64,000 nucleotides of DNA from Microbacterium sp. GCS4 (GTDB taxonomy: Bacteria > Actinomycetota > Actinomycetes > Actinomycetales > Microbacteriaceae). Location of the stretch: assembly GCF_001262495.1 (NCBI RefSeq), contig NZ_LGYE01000001.1, positions 496,001 through 560,000 on the forward strand. The letters run 5' to 3'. The notes beneath the pieces were generated by a model. It saw only the letters and a list, made by a program, of their open reading frames with translations, was not told the origin of the DNA and did no database searches. How positions within the stretch are numbered: position 1 is the stretch's first letter; each line of letters starts with the position of its first letter. A program made the translations under genes and the position numbers. Shown in pieces: positions 63,969 through 64,000 of the stretch.

Positions 63969-64000
63969 GTGGTCCTTCTCTCGAAGGAGCCGCTGTCACT

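Overview
The window comes from a high-G+C actinobacterium, most likely a member of Microbacteriaceae such as Microbacterium. The grounds are strongly G/C-biased third codon positions, frequent GTG starts, the ilvD-ilvB-ilvN-ilvC-serA layout, a CmtR-type metal sensor, and a tmRNA tag ending NDFALAA. The genus is inferred from gene content and protein style, not from a search.

Positions 1-26.5 kb look like ordinary chromosome. An efflux pump and TetR repressor are divergent at the left edge. serA, ilvC, ilvN, ilvB, ilvD, otsB and otsA all lie on the minus strand (serine, branched-chain amino acids, trehalose). Next come an MFS transporter, a thiolase/CoA-transferase set under an IclR regulator, a MarR/MFS pair and a YbaK-type deacylase. 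A hipBA toxin-antitoxin pair with three repeated operator-like sites sits beside tRNA-Lys(CUU). An inositol-phosphatase-family enzyme and several small hypothetical genes close this part.

Positions about 26.6-36.4 kb form an accessory defence island. It holds an acyltransferase, a toxin-antitoxin-like pair whose antitoxin is fused to an ImmA/IrrE peptidase, a Pycsar-like cyclic-nucleotide operon, a small XRE regulator, a three-gene operon built around a metallophosphoesterase, a PD-(D/E)XK-like protein and a HEPN-like protein. The Pycsar-like operon is the most interesting feature. A class III nucleotide cyclase ending in glycine is followed by a protein resembling the E2 conjugation enzymes of CBASS (its reading frame is interrupted), then by a DUF5706/PycTM-like membrane effector.

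Positions 36.4-57.9 kb are a metal and extracytoplasmic-redox island. An ArsR regulator and M23 peptidase are followed by cytochrome c maturation (ccsB, resB, ccdA, tlpA), a second M23 peptidase, extra lnt and lspA, CtaG, a DsbA-like protein, copC, a copD-ctaG fusion and a DUF3515 lipoprotein. Three small membrane proteins sharing an -SRT C-terminus are interspersed. The segment ends with CmtR and a P1B ATPase, and a CDF exporter with its own ArsR regulator.

Positions 58-63.6 kb hold three large tyrosine recombinases plus a small coiled-coil partner, arranged like a Tn554/RIT-type recombination module. The outermost recombinase abuts the 3' end of ssrA (tmRNA, 63602-63968), a classic integration site. 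The simplest reading is that much of 26.6-63.6 kb arrived by horizontal transfer into ssrA, but I found no second attachment site. Three accessory genes each carry an apparent +1 insertion in a C or G run, which may be true decay or sequence error.
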